Source: Sphingomonas hankookensis (GTDB taxonomy: Bacteria; Pseudomonadota; Alphaproteobacteria; Sphingomonadales; Sphingomonadaceae). From it: 64,000 nt of DNA. Numbering within the stretch: the stretch's first letter is position 1; every line of letters starts with the position of its first letter. The notes beneath the pieces are model-generated. The model did not search any database. It saw nothing but the letters and a program-made list of their open reading frames with translations, and had not been told where the DNA came from. The translations under genes were made by a program, and so were the position numbers. Below, piece by piece: positions 29,962 to 37,846 of this stretch. The stretch lies in assembly GCF_022664465.1 (NCBI RefSeq), contig NZ_JAKREV010000002.1, positions 310,001 through 374,000 on the forward strand, written 5' to 3'.

Positions 29962-31172
29962 TCCCCGAACACGATATCCATCGCCCCCAGAATGGCGGTG
30001 ATGTCGGCGAGCATGTGCCCCTTCGCCATGAAGTCCATCGCCTGAAGATGGCTGAATGCCGTCGGGCGGATCTTCACCCGGTACGGCTTGTTGCTGCCGT
30101 CCGACACCATGTAGATGCCGAATTCGCCCTTGGGGCTTTCGGTCGCGACATAGACTTCGCCGGCGGGCACGTGGAAGCCTTCGGTGTACAGCTTGAAGTG
30201 ATGGATCAGCGCTTCCATCGACTGCTTCATCTCGGCCCGCTTCGGCGGCACGACCTTGCGGTCCGACGACGCGATCGGGCCTTCAGGCATTTGCGCCAGG
30301 CACTGCTTCATGATGCGGGCCGACTGCCAGACTTCCTCGACGCGGACCATGAACCGGTCGTAGCAGTCGCCGCGCGTGCCGACCGGCACGTCGAACTCGA
30401 CCCGGTCATAGGCGTCATAGGGCTGCGCCTTGCGGATATCCCACGGAATGCCCGCGCCGCGGATCATCGGACCCGAGAAGCCCCAGCGCACTGCGTCCTC
30501 GCGGCTGACAATCGCGATGTCGACGTTGCGCTGCTTGAAGATGCGGTTCTCCGCAACCAGGCTGATCGCGTCGCCGAACAGGCGCGGCAGGCGCGTGTCG
30601 AGCCATTCCGCGATATCGGTCAGCAGCTTCAGCGGCACGTCCTGATGGACGCCGCCGGGACGCAGGTAATTATGGTGCATCCGCGCACCCGACATGCGCT
30701 CGAAAAAGCCTAGGCAGTCTTCGCGGATCTCGAACATCCACAGGTTCGGCGTCATCGCACCGACGTCCATCACGTGCGAGCCGAGGTTCAGCATGTGATT
30801 GCAGATGCGGGTCAGCTCCGCAAAGAACACGCGCAGATATTGCGCGCGCAGCGGCACTTCGATGTCGAGCAGCTTTTCAACCGCCAGCACATAGCTGTGC
30901 TCCATGCACAGCGGCGAGCAATAGTCGAGGCGGTCCATGTACGGGAGCGCCTGCTGATAGGTCTTGTACTCGATCAGCTTTTCGGTGCCGCGATGGAGCA
31001 GGCCGACATGCGGGTCGATCCGCTCGATGATCTCGCCGTCCAGTTCGGTGACGAGCCGCAACACACCGTGCGCCGCGGGATGCTGCGGGCCGAAGTTGAT
31101 CGTATAGTTCTGGATCTCGACATCGCCGGGCGTCGGGTTGGCGGCGTCGAGCTGGTGGTCGTAATCGGCCAT
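29949..31172 (-). CDS. nuoD: NADH-quinone oxidoreductase subunit D
   Basis: This is the 49-kDa-type subunit, which forms the quinone-reduction site with NuoB. It has 407 residues and descends from the large subunit of NiFe hydrogenases. The quinone-site loop contains [15 protein letters not shown] near residue 27, and the C-terminus ends DIVFGECDR as usual. It is a separate gene here, not fused to nuoC. It shares one base with the nuoC stop and overlaps the NTF2-like gene by 13 nt. Confidence 0.96.
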   Translation of the reverse strand: MADYDHQLDAANPTPGDVEIQNYTINFGPQHPAAHGVLRLVTELDGEIIERIDPHVGLLHRGTEKLIEYKTYQQALPYMDRLDYCSPLCMEHSYVLAVEKLLDIEVPLRAQYLRVFFAELTRICNHMLNLGSHVMDVGAMTPNLWMFEIREDCLGFFERMSGARMHHNYLRPGGVHQDVPLKLLTDIAEWLDTRLPRLFGDAISLVAENRIFKQRNVDIAIVSREDAVRWGFSGPMIRGAGIPWDIRKAQPYDAYDRVEFDVPVGTRGDCYDRFMVRVEEVWQSARIMKQCLAQMPEGPIASSDRKVVPPKRAEMKQSMEALIHHFKLYTEGFHVPAGEVYVATESPKGEFGIYMVSDGSNKPYRVKIRPTAFSHLQAMDFMAKGHMLADITAILGAMDIVFGECDR

Positions 31173-32029
31173 TACTTGTCCTCCACCGACGGCTTGCCCG
31201 CGTCGGGCGACGGCACGTCGGGATCGACCGGCTTCGATTCGGGCTGGTTGCCCGGATGCGGCTTGCCCGCGCCAGACTGCGCGGTGCTCTCAGTCGTCTT
31301 GGGCTTGTCGACCTGCGGCTCGGCAGCCTTCACATTGTCGTCGGCGCGCTTGACCTGATCGGCGGTGACGGGCGTCGGCGCGCCCGGCGCCGTTCCGACG
31401 GCAGGCTTGGGTGCGGCGGCCTTCTCATCGCCTGGCAGGACGTACTCGGCGCCTTCCCACGGGCTCATGAAGTCGAACGTGCGGAAATCCTGCGCCAGCT
31501 TCACCGGCTCATAAACCACGCGCTTGGCCTCTTCCGAATAGCGCATCTCGACATAGCCGGTCAGCGGGAAGTCCTTGCGCAGCGGATGGCCGCGGAAACC
31601 ATAGTCGGTCAGGATACGGCGCAGATCGGCATTGCCGGTGAACAGCACGCCGTACATATCGTACACTTCGCGCTCGAGCCAGCCGGCATTGTACCAGATG
31701 CCCGTTACCGACGGCACCGGCGCGTCTTCATCGGTCGTCACGCGCACGCGGATGCGGTGGTTCCGGGTCATCGACAGCAGGTGATAGACGACGTCGAAGC
31801 GCTCGGGGCGCTCCGGATAGTCGACGCCGGCGATCTCGGCCAGCATCTCGTACTTCAGGCCCGGCGTGTCGCGCAGCGTTTCCATCGCGATGACTAGCCG
31901 GTCGCGATCGACGGTGAGCGAAATCTCGCTCACCAGATCCTGCGCGTGAAGCAACATGTCGCCGAGCGCGGCGGTCGCCGCGTCGATCACGCCGTCATTG
32001 GGCGCGTGACGGGGTGCAGGGGCCCTCAC
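31172..32029 (-). CDS. nuoC: NADH-quinone oxidoreductase subunit C with long disordered tail
   Basis: This is the 30-kDa-type subunit of complex I. The 285-residue form starts at GTG 32029, which overlaps the nuoB stop (GTGA). A longer reading from 32149 would run back into nuoB and is rejected. The folded domain ends near residue 200 with the family motifs [20 protein letters not shown] and [12 protein letters not shown]. An Ala/Pro/Lys/Asp-rich tail of about 80 residues follows, ending GKPSVEDK. It is likely disordered and is not part of the E. coli protein. Confidence 0.93.
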   Translation of the reverse strand: MRAPAPRHAPNDGVIDAATAALGDMLLHAQDLVSEISLTVDRDRLVIAMETLRDTPGLKYEMLAEIAGVDYPERPERFDVVYHLLSMTRNHRIRVRVTTDEDAPVPSVTGIWYNAGWLEREVYDMYGVLFTGNADLRRILTDYGFRGHPLRKDFPLTGYVEMRYSEEAKRVVYEPVKLAQDFRTFDFMSPWEGAEYVLPGDEKAAAPKPAVGTAPGAPTPVTADQVKRADDNVKAAEPQVDKPKTTESTAQSGAGKPHPGNQPESKPVDPDVPSPDAGKPSVEDK

Positions 32030-32595
32030 CGTTCGATGCTCCCCGAACGACGGATCTTCCGCTGCAACTGCATCACGCCATAGAGCAGAGCTTCGGCGGT
32101 CGGCGGGCAACCGGGGACATAGATATCGACCGGCACCACGCGGTCGCAACCGCGCACGACGCTGTAGCTATAATGGTAATAGCCGCCGCCATTGGCGCAG
32201 CTGCCCATCGAGATGACGTATTTCGGTTCCGACATCTGGTCGTAGACGCGGCGCAGCGCCGGGGCCATCTTGTTGCACAGCGTGCCGGCGACAATCATCA
32301 CGTCCGACTGACGTGGGCTCGCGCGCGGGGCGGCGCCGAAGCGCTCCATGTCATAGCGCGGCATGTTGACGTGAATCATCTCGACCGCGCAGCAGGCGAG
32401 GCCGAACGTCATCCACCACAGCGAACCGGTCCGCGCCCATTGGAACAGATCTTCCGTCGTGGTGACCAGAAAGCCCTTGTCGGTAAGTTCGCCGTTCAGG
32501 TCGTTGAAGAAACCCTGATCAGGCGCCTGCACCGGCACGCCGGCGGCGTTACCCGCGCCGAAGCCGTGCGGCGGCGTCGTGAGTTCTACTCCCAT
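32026..32595 (-). CDS. nuoB: NADH-quinone oxidoreductase subunit B
   Basis: This subunit holds 4Fe-4S cluster N2, the last before quinone. The 189-residue protein has the adjacent cysteines in [15 protein letters not shown], then [17 protein letters not shown] and [18 protein letters not shown] segments that supply the remaining ligands. The ATG at 32595 overlaps the end of nuoA by 10 nt. In-frame codons further upstream lie inside nuoA and are not likely starts. Confidence 0.95.
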   Translation of the reverse strand: MGVELTTPPHGFGAGNAAGVPVQAPDQGFFNDLNGELTDKGFLVTTTEDLFQWARTGSLWWMTFGLACCAVEMIHVNMPRYDMERFGAAPRASPRQSDVMIVAGTLCNKMAPALRRVYDQMSEPKYVISMGSCANGGGYYHYSYSVVRGCDRVVPVDIYVPGCPPTAEALLYGVMQLQRKIRRSGSIER

Positions 32596-32960
32596 TCGAG
32601 AGCTCCCATCTTCCAAGCATATACGAGGCCCAGCGCCAGTTCGCCGATGAAGATCATCATCGACACCCACGCGGTCCAGCCGAGGTCGAACACCGAGACT
32701 GCCCAAGGATATAGGAACGCGGCCTCGAGATCGAAGATGATGAACAGGATCGCCACAAGATAGAAGCGCACGTCATATTGGCTGCGCGAATCCTCGAACG
32801 CGGGAAAGCCGCATTCGTACTCGGTCAGCTTTTCCGGCGTCGGCTTATGAGCACCGGTGAAACGCGATGCCACCATCGGCAGCACGACGAAGGCCGTCGA
32901 CAGTACCAGAGCAACGCCCAGGAACATCAGGATCGGCAGATATTGCGACAGGTCGACCAA
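32586..32960 (-). CDS. nuoA: NADH-quinone oxidoreductase subunit A
   Basis: This is the first gene of the complex I operon. The 124-residue protein has three membrane helices and the conserved loop [20 protein letters not shown] near residue 45 with the accessible cysteine, followed by [20 protein letters not shown]. The start codon is TTG at 32960, with GAGAGA about 6 nt upstream. A Fur-box-like sequence lies about 80 bp further upstream. Confidence 0.94.
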   Translation of the reverse strand: MVDLSQYLPILMFLGVALVLSTAFVVLPMVASRFTGAHKPTPEKLTEYECGFPAFEDSRSQYDVRFYLVAILFIIFDLEAAFLYPWAVSVFDLGWTAWVSMMIFIGELALGLVYAWKMGALEWE

Positions 32961-33036
32961 GGTGGGTCTCTCGCGGTTGCGGTATGAATGGAGCCGGCTT
33001 TAGGCCGATGGCGTTGGGGCATCAAGGGCGGAACAG

Positions 33037-33055
33037 GATGAGAATCACTCGCAAT
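33037..33055. promoter_or_regulatory. Fur-box-like operator between nuoA and the YbjN gene
   Basis: Read on the minus strand the site is ATTGCGAGTGATTCTCATC. It resembles iron-regulator boxes of the form TGAGAAT-n-ATTcgCA: seven of seven bases match on the left half and six of seven on the right of the variant that is common in proteobacterial Fur sites. It lies about 80 bp before nuoA and about 80 bp before the divergent YbjN-family gene, so it could serve either. No experimental support is available in the sequence. Confidence 0.45.
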
Positions 33056-33132
33056 TCCTTCACCTTCCGCGCTACATGCCGCAACGGTCGGACCGTGGGG
33101 CAACGGTACGGTGGAAGACGAGGGGGAAACCA

Positions 33133-33600
33133 ATGCGGAACTGGGCCAAACTTGCCGTCCTGCCGGGCATTGCCGTGATGGCCATGCCGGCGGCTGCACA
33201 GACCGTCGACGCGACCAAACCGGAAACGGTGGTCACGGCGCTACGCGAGGCAGGGTATCGGGCGGTGCTGGAGAAAGACAATGGCGGCGACCCGCTGATC
33301 AAGAGCGGTGCGGCAGGCGTCGACTTCTCGGTCTATTTCTACAACTGCACCGCCAACAAGGCATGCCAGACGGTGCAATTCTATGCCGGGTTCGTGAAGA
33401 AGGGCGTGACGCTCGACACGATCAACAAGTGGAACAGCACCCACCGCTTCGCGCGCGGCTATCTCGACGACGAGAAGGACCCGCGAATCGAGATGGACGT
33501 CGACCTAGACCATGGCGGCATATCGAGCGCGCTGTTCAAGGCGAACCTGGCGACATGGGAATCGCTGCTGGGCGAATATCAGAAGGCGATCGACTTCTGA
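33133..33600 (+). CDS. Exported YbjN-domain protein
   Basis: This 155-residue protein has a signal peptide (residues 1-21, ending AMPAAAQ) and a YbjN-like domain. The domain contains VVTALREAGYRAVLEK near residue 33, the central strand pair around FYNCTANKACQTVQFYAGF with two cysteines about six residues apart, and the helix INKWNSTHRFARGYLDD. YbjN-family proteins resemble type III secretion chaperones in fold and have no agreed function. The ATG at 33133 follows a strong GAGGGGGA ribosome-binding site. It is divergent from the nuo operon across 172 bp that include a Fur-like site. Confidence 0.8.
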   Translation: MRNWAKLAVLPGIAVMAMPAAAQTVDATKPETVVTALREAGYRAVLEKDNGGDPLIKSGAAGVDFSVYFYNCTANKACQTVQFYAGFVKKGVTLDTINKWNSTHRFARGYLDDEKDPRIEMDVDLDHGGISSALFKANLATWESLLGEYQKAIDF

Positions 33601-33607
33601 GCGTAAC

Positions 33608-33632
33608 GGGTGGCGGCGCACGACCGCCGCCC
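33608..33632. terminator. Possible bidirectional hairpin between convergent genes
   Basis: A nine-base stem (GGGTGGCGG with CCGCCGCCC, one T-G pair) and a 7-nt loop lie 8 bp after the YbjN gene stop and 8 bp before the end of the converging inositol monophosphatase gene. No T tract follows on either strand, so activity as a terminator is uncertain. Confidence 0.4.
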
Positions 33633-33639
33633 AGCCGGA

Positions 33640-34455
33640 TCAGCGCAGCGCGCCCGCGACCAGCTTGTGCAGGCGGGTCTGCATCTGTTCGTTGCTCGCC
33701 AGCACCTCGCCCTTTTCATAGGCGCGGTCAGCACCGCGATAGTCGGTGACGAAGCCGCCCGCCTCCTTGACCAGCAATATGCCGGCGGCGATGTCCCATT
33801 TCTTCAGCCCCGATTCCCAGAAGCCGTCGAAGCGACCGGCGGCGACATAGGCGAGGTCGAGCGCGGCCGAACCGAAGCGGCGGATGCCGGCGACTTCGGG
33901 CGCGACCGCGCCGAAGATGCGGGTCCATTCGGCAAAGTTGCCATGGCCCAGGAACGGAATGCCGGTCGCGATCAGTGCTTCGGACAGATCGCGGCGCGAC
34001 GACACGCGCAGCCGCTGCCCCTGCAACCACGCACCCCGGCCCTTTTCGGCCCAGAAGCCTTCGTCGGTGATCGGGTTGTAGACCATCGCGCAGGTGATCT
34101 CGGGCTTGCCGCCCGCGCCGAACGGCTCCTCGACCGCGACCGAGATCGAGAAATGCGGGATGCCGTGCAGGAAGTTGGTGGTGCCGTCGAGTGGATCGAC
34201 GATCCAGCGCGGCTTGGACGGATCGCCGGCGATCTCGCCGCCTTCCTCCAGCAACATGCCCCAGTCGGGACGCGCTTTCCGCAGTTCCTCGACCAGCGTT
34301 TCCTCGGCGCGCTTGTCGGCCAGCGACACGAAGTCCGCCGGCCCCTTGCGGCTGACCTGGAGATGCTGGACCTCGCCGAAGTCGCGGCGCAGGCGCGGGC
34401 CGGTCTTGCGCACGGCGCGTTCGAGGACGGTGATGAGGCCGGACTGGGCGGACAT
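33640..34455 (-). CDS. Inositol monophosphatase family protein (SuhB-like)
   Basis: This is a 271-residue Mg-dependent phosphatase of the inositol monophosphatase family. Metal ligands are in LLEEGGEIAG near residue 67 and RWIVDPLDGTTNFLHG near residue 83, with a third in KWDIAAGILLVKEAGG near residue 215. Family members hydrolyse inositol-1-phosphate or other sugar phosphates, and SuhB also affects rRNA transcription in E. coli. It lies 130 bp downstream of efp on the same strand, separated by three strong hairpins, so read-through is doubtful. Confidence 0.92.
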   Translation of the reverse strand: MSAQSGLITVLERAVRKTGPRLRRDFGEVQHLQVSRKGPADFVSLADKRAEETLVEELRKARPDWGMLLEEGGEIAGDPSKPRWIVDPLDGTTNFLHGIPHFSISVAVEEPFGAGGKPEITCAMVYNPITDEGFWAEKGRGAWLQGQRLRVSSRRDLSEALIATGIPFLGHGNFAEWTRIFGAVAPEVAGIRRFGSAALDLAYVAAGRFDGFWESGLKKWDIAAGILLVKEAGGFVTDYRGADRAYEKGEVLASNEQMQTRLHKLVAGALR

Positions 34456-34488
34456 TTCTTTGGTTCCTGTTGGTTTACTTGGCAGCGC

Positions 34489-34578
34489 CGCGGGCGAAGC
34501 CCGCGTCGTCGGCCGCGCTTTCGCGCGCCGGCCGGGCTTGCGGTCAGGGCAAATAGCGCACGCTATTTGCTCCGACCG
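34489..34578. repeat. Cluster of three palindromes between efp and the phosphatase gene
   Basis: Three inverted repeats are packed in 90 bp. CGCGGGCGAAGCCCGCG is at 34489-34505. An imperfect GGCCGCGC/GCGCGCCGGCC pair is at about 34511-34533. GCAAATAGCGCACGCTATTTGC is at 34549-34570 and extends to 18-bp arms with two mismatches across 34541-34578. The last starts 8 nt after the efp stop and could stabilise or terminate the efp transcript. The module looks like a dispersed repeat, because it is far more structured than the flanks. Confidence 0.7.
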
Positions 34579-34585
34579 CTGCGCC

Positions 34586-35149
34586 TCAATCCGCGCGCCT
34601 CACATAAGTCTGCTCATACACGTCCACAACGATCCGCGTACCAGCAGCGATATGCGGCGGGACCATGACGCGGACGCCGTTGTCGAGCACGGCCGGCTTG
34701 TAGGACGACGACGCCGTCTGCCCCTTCACCACCGCATCGGCTTCGACGATCGTCGCTTCGATCGTATCGGGCAGCTGGACGCTGATCGCTTCGTCGTCAT
34801 ACATTTCCATGACGACATCCATGCCGTCCTGCAAAAATGCGGCAGCGTCGCCCAGCAGGTCGCGGGCCAGCGTCACCTGGTCGTAGGTGATCTTGTCCAT
34901 GAACACGAGCGTGTCGCCTTCGGGATACAGGAACTGGAAGTCCTTGGTATCCAGCCGGATGCGCTCGACCGTTTCGGCGGAGCGGAAGCGGACGTTGTTC
35001 TTGCGGCCGTCGCGCAGGTTCTTCATCTCGACCTGCATATAGGCGCCGCCCTTGCCCGGCTGCGTGTGCTGGATCTTCACCGCGCGCCAGATGCCGCCTT
35101 CATATTCGATGATGTTGCCGGGGCGAATGTCGACGCCGCTGATCTTCAT
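34586..35149 (-). CDS. efp: Elongation factor P
   Basis: EF-P relieves ribosome stalling at polyproline. The 187-residue protein has the KOW-like N-terminal domain and two OB-fold domains. The loop that enters the peptidyl-transferase centre is [13 protein letters not shown], with Lys33 at the tip, so it belongs to the class modified on lysine (EpmA type) rather than arginine. The C-terminal signature [16 protein letters not shown] is present. It lies 38 bp after the M23 peptidase gene. Confidence 0.96.
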   Translation of the reverse strand: MKISGVDIRPGNIIEYEGGIWRAVKIQHTQPGKGGAYMQVEMKNLRDGRKNNVRFRSAETVERIRLDTKDFQFLYPEGDTLVFMDKITYDQVTLARDLLGDAAAFLQDGMDVVMEMYDDEAISVQLPDTIEATIVEADAVVKGQTASSSYKPAVLDNGVRVMVPPHIAAGTRIVVDVYEQTYVRRAD

Positions 35150-35187
35150 GACGAACCATACCTGTTGGAAAGAGCGAAGCTGCGCCC

Positions 35188-35781
35188 TTACCGCTCCGCC
35201 CGTCCGCGGGCAAGCAGCGGATAGGGGTTGATCGCCCGACCCCTATACCATGGCTCGTCGGGGTTCAGCCGCTCGATGCCGAAATGGAGGTGGAAATTGC
35301 CCGCCCCGGCGTTGCCGGTGTCGCCGACCGCCCCGATCGGGTCGCCCGCGCGGACCTGCCCGCCCTCGTGCAGTGTCGGGGCATAGGCGGCGAGATGGGC
35401 GTAGTAATAGGACAGCCGCCGGTCGGGCGAGCGGACATAGGCGGTCACGCCCCCGCCCCCGTTGCTGTAGAACAGCTTTTCGACCGTACCCGGCGCCGCG
35501 GCGACCACCGGGACGCCGGCCGGGGCCATGATGTCGACGCCGGTATGGCGCCGTTCGCCCCCGGCCCGCTCCTCGCCGAAACTGTCCCGGATGCTCGACC
35601 AGCCGACGCCGCGCACCGGCAGGGTCAGCATGCCGGGCGGTAGCGGATCGGCAGGTGCCTGAGGCGCCGTAGCTAGGCGGTCCGGACGAGGACTACGGGG
35701 ATCGCCGAAATCGACCAGCAGCGCGATGAGCCCCGCCCCCAGCACGAACAGGGCGAGGAACGCCCAGCCGATCCGGTTCAT
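35188..35781 (-). CDS. M23 family metallopeptidase (LytM-type), membrane-anchored
   Basis: This 197-residue protein has one N-terminal membrane segment (residues 4-24, [18 protein letters not shown]) and a periplasmic LytM domain. Zinc ligands are in [13 protein letters not shown] near residue 84 and the final HLHFGIE near residue 170, with YYYAHLAAY between them. All three motifs are intact, so it is probably an active endopeptidase on peptide crosslinks. The ATG at 35781 was chosen because longer readings cross the upstream gene. It follows the L,D-transpeptidase gene by 11 bp, so the two wall enzymes are likely co-expressed. Confidence 0.9.
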   Translation of the reverse strand: MNRIGWAFLALFVLGAGLIALLVDFGDPRSPRPDRLATAPQAPADPLPPGMLTLPVRGVGWSSIRDSFGEERAGGERRHTGVDIMAPAGVPVVAAAPGTVEKLFYSNGGGGVTAYVRSPDRRLSYYYAHLAAYAPTLHEGGQVRAGDPIGAVGDTGNAGAGNFHLHFGIERLNPDEPWYRGRAINPYPLLARGRAER

Positions 35782-35792
35782 CGCCGCAGCCT

Positions 35793-36782
35793 TTAGGGCT
35801 GGAAGATCGCGGGCGTGCCGGGCTTGACCATCAGCGACAGCCGCGCCGCGTCCCAGTTGGTCAGGCGGATACAGCCATTGCTCTCGGTCTTGCCGATATT
35901 CTCCGGCTCGGGCGTGCCGTGGATGCCGTAATGCTCCTTCGACAGATCGACCCACACCACGCCGACCGGGTTGTTGGGACCGGGCGGTACGATCTCCTTG
36001 CTGTCCGACTTGTCGGCGTGGCGCAGGATCGCGGGGTTGTACTGCCAGTCGGGATTGGCCGCGACGCCCTGGATCTTCCATTCGCCGATCGGCAGCGGGT
36101 CGTGCGACGAACCCATGGTGGCGGGGAACTGGGCGAGGATCTTGTCGCCGGCATAGGCGCGCAGCCAGCCTTCGGACTTGTCGACGACGACGCGGTCGGC
36201 CTGTGGCTGGTTGGCGTCGACGTTGAGATTGGCGAGCGTCTGGCGATAGTCGCCCGACCAGCTGTCGGCATAGCTGCGCGAGGTGGGCAGGACGTTGGGG
36301 AAGACGACGCGGGTGCCGGGGCGCAGCATTGTTTCGCGGCTGTTGAGCGCGACCAGCGTGGCGGGGGTGGTGTGGAACATCTCGGCCAGCTTTTCGAGCG
36401 GCGAGCGGTAGCCGAGCGTCGTCAGCTTCGCCTGATCGGCATATTCCTTCGGAATCGGGTTTGTGTACGGGCCGGCCAAGGCACGTTCGGACAGGGTCAG
36501 CGTGACCGTCGCCGGACGCATCGCCGGGTTCAGCGCGCGCTTCGTCGCAGGGTCGAGCGTACCGGTGACCGGCAGGTCGCGCGCGGTCTGGAACCCGCGC
36601 AGCGCCCGCTTGAACAAGGCGCTGTCCTTGCCGTCGATCACGCCGACGGTGAAGCCGTGCCGGTCCAGCAGCACCTGCGCATGCAGGACGGTCTGATCGA
36701 TCGCCGGCGCGGGTTGCGGCGCGGGCGCCTGTGCCACCGCGACGCCGCTCACCACGAGTGCTGCCCATGCCAGTCGCTTCAT
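35793..36782 (-). CDS. L,D-transpeptidase with peptidoglycan-binding domain
   Basis: This is a 329-residue exported protein. A signal peptide (residues 1-18) is followed by a peptidoglycan-binding-1 domain with LDRHGFTVGVIDGKDSALFK. A LysM-like region LAEMFHTTPATLVALNSRE follows, then a YkuD catalytic domain whose motif is YGIHGTPEPE and ESNGCIRLTNWDA, with the nucleophilic Cys near residue 303. It forms 3-3 crosslinks or attaches proteins to the wall. The ATG at 36782 gives the proper signal peptide. An ATG six codons earlier is possible. Confidence 0.92.
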   Translation of the reverse strand: MKRLAWAALVVSGVAVAQAPAPQPAPAIDQTVLHAQVLLDRHGFTVGVIDGKDSALFKRALRGFQTARDLPVTGTLDPATKRALNPAMRPATVTLTLSERALAGPYTNPIPKEYADQAKLTTLGYRSPLEKLAEMFHTTPATLVALNSRETMLRPGTRVVFPNVLPTSRSYADSWSGDYRQTLANLNVDANQPQADRVVVDKSEGWLRAYAGDKILAQFPATMGSSHDPLPIGEWKIQGVAANPDWQYNPAILRHADKSDSKEIVPPGPNNPVGVVWVDLSKEHYGIHGTPEPENIGKTESNGCIRLTNWDAARLSLMVKPGTPAIFQP

Positions 36783-36839
36783 ACGCCAATCCCCAAACAT
36801 CGTTGAGGAAGGATAACGACCGGGCGGGGCAGACGTTTC

Positions 36840-37526
36840 CTACCCCTTGAGCACCGCGTCAAATGCCTCGATCGCGGCGGCCTCGTCGCCGTTCCATACG
36901 GCACCCGAGACGGCGATGAAGTCGGCGCCGGCGGCGATCAGCGGGGCGGCGTTTACAGGGGTGATCCCGCCGATCGCGACACTGGGCAGTTCGAACAGCG
37001 CCGACCACCATGACAGGATGACCGGTTCGGGGACGTGGCGCACTTCCTTGGTCGTGGTCGGATAGAAGGCGCCGAACGCGACATAGTCGGCGCCCGCCTC
37101 CCCCGCCTCCATCGCCAGGTGGCGACTGTCATGCGCGGTCACGCCGATCTGGACATTGGGGCCCAGCACGTCGCGGGCTTCGCGGGCATCGCCGTCTTCC
37201 TGGCCCAGATGGACGCCGTCGGCACCCAAGCGCTTGGCGAGGCTGATGCTGTCGTTGACGAGGAAGGCGACGTCATGGTCGGCGCAGATGCGCTGGAGCG
37301 GCTCGGCGAGGCGGGCGGCGGCATGCTGGTCGATATCCTTCACCCGGAACTGGAAGGCGGCGACCGGGCCGGCACCCAGCGCGCGGGCGAGGCGATCGGG
37401 GAAGGTCCCGGTCACGTCGAGCGGCGATATGAGGTAGAGCTGGCACGGCGGACGCCGCACGTCGCGCACGAACTGCTTCGCGAAATCGGGGGACAGCGGG
37501 CCGAGCGGATCTTCGTCAAGGGTCAT
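36840..37526 (-). CDS. thiE: Thiamine phosphate synthase
   Basis: ThiE joins the pyrimidine and thiazole moieties to give thiamine phosphate. The 228-residue protein has the TIM-barrel motifs FQFRVKDID near residue 58, LVNDSISLAKRLGADGVHLG near residue 88, GVTAHDSRHLAMEAGEAGAD near residue 127, and VAIGGITPVNAAPLIAAGAD near the C-terminus. A poorly conserved N-terminal extension of about 25 residues precedes the barrel. It is monocistronic here, with no other thiamine genes nearby and no TPP riboswitch pattern upstream. Confidence 0.9.
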   Translation of the reverse strand: MTLDEDPLGPLSPDFAKQFVRDVRRPPCQLYLISPLDVTGTFPDRLARALGAGPVAAFQFRVKDIDQHAAARLAEPLQRICADHDVAFLVNDSISLAKRLGADGVHLGQEDGDAREARDVLGPNVQIGVTAHDSRHLAMEAGEAGADYVAFGAFYPTTTKEVRHVPEPVILSWWSALFELPSVAIGGITPVNAAPLIAAGADFIAVSGAVWNGDEAAAIEAFDAVLKG

Positions 37527-37577
37527 GCTGCTTCCCTGCCCCAGTGTGGCGGCGGGTGGAAGGGCATGGGCGGGTCA

Positions 37578-37595
37578 AAGTTCACTAAGTTCACA
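37578..37595. promoter_or_regulatory. Tandem 9-bp direct repeat upstream of thiE
   Basis: AAGTTCACT is followed directly by AAGTTCACA, 52-69 bp upstream of the thiE start. Two tandem copies of a 9-mer with near one-turn spacing look like an operator for a regulator that binds one face of DNA. The regulator is unknown. Confidence 0.35.
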
Positions 37596-37639
37596 CTCGC
37601 GCGCGTTTCGTGCACACATTTGCGAGTGACTATTAATAT

Positions 37640-37762
37640 TAAGTCGTCCCGTTCGCTTGCCACTAAAGAAGAGGCGGAATCCCGGTCAACCCGGGGTGAT
37701 GGGGTGAGCGATGCGCGACAATGACAAAGAGCACCGGACGCTGGAGCGCCCGACGTCCTTTT
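37640..37762 (+). ncRNA. Candidate small RNA (promoter-like start, hairpin plus T-run end)
   Basis: A weak -35/-10 pair (TGCACA at 37611-37616 and TAATAT at 37634-37639, 17 bp apart) precedes a transcript-sized stretch. It ends at a hairpin (GGACG 37736-37740 with CGTCC 37754-37758, inner TGG/CCG pairs) followed by TTTT. No rightward gene lies upstream for about 4 kb, so a rightward terminator here suggests an independent short transcript of about 115 nt. No known RNA family was recognised, and the hairpin could have another purpose. Confidence 0.3.
37736..37762 (+). terminator. Rightward intrinsic terminator-like hairpin
   Basis: A stem of about eight pairs with one mismatch (GGACG-C-TGG paired with CCG-A-CGTCC) is followed directly by TTTT on the plus strand. 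On the minus strand no T run follows. It is therefore oriented for a rightward transcript, although the nearest annotated genes on both sides are leftward. Confidence 0.45.
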
Positions 37763-37846
37763 GCCATAGCTTGTGCTCTGTAGGACAGCGAAAGCGCTGA
37801 AACCGGTGGCGTCCGATCTATCGCTGGAGTCTTTTGCCCGGCGCCA

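Larger units (their letters stand above)
37527..37846. other. 320-bp intergenic region with repeats, AT-rich core and hairpins
   Basis: No convincing protein gene is visible. The region holds, from left to right, the thiE upstream DNA, a tandem 9-bp repeat (37578-37595), an unusually AT-rich stretch TATTAATATTAAG (37631-37643), a short hairpin CCCGG-TCAAC-CCGGG (37681-37695) and a rightward terminator-like hairpin (37736-37762). The last two follow a weak promoter-like sequence. A small RNA is possible. Confidence 0.5.

Noticed and set aside
32030..32149. Longer nuoC starting at 32149
   Set aside because: It would overlap nuoB by over 120 nt with residues unlike NuoC. The GTG at 32029, overlapping the nuoB stop by 4 nt, fits the operon pattern.
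37527..37700. TPP riboswitch upstream of thiE
   Set aside because: The conserved CTGAGA and ACCTGA elements of TPP riboswitches are not found in the leader on the thiE strand.
37710..37800. Short ORF starting MRDNDKEHRTLERPTSF
   Set aside because: It has only about 28 codons, no good ribosome-binding site, and overlaps the terminator-like hairpin. A small RNA explains the region at least as well.
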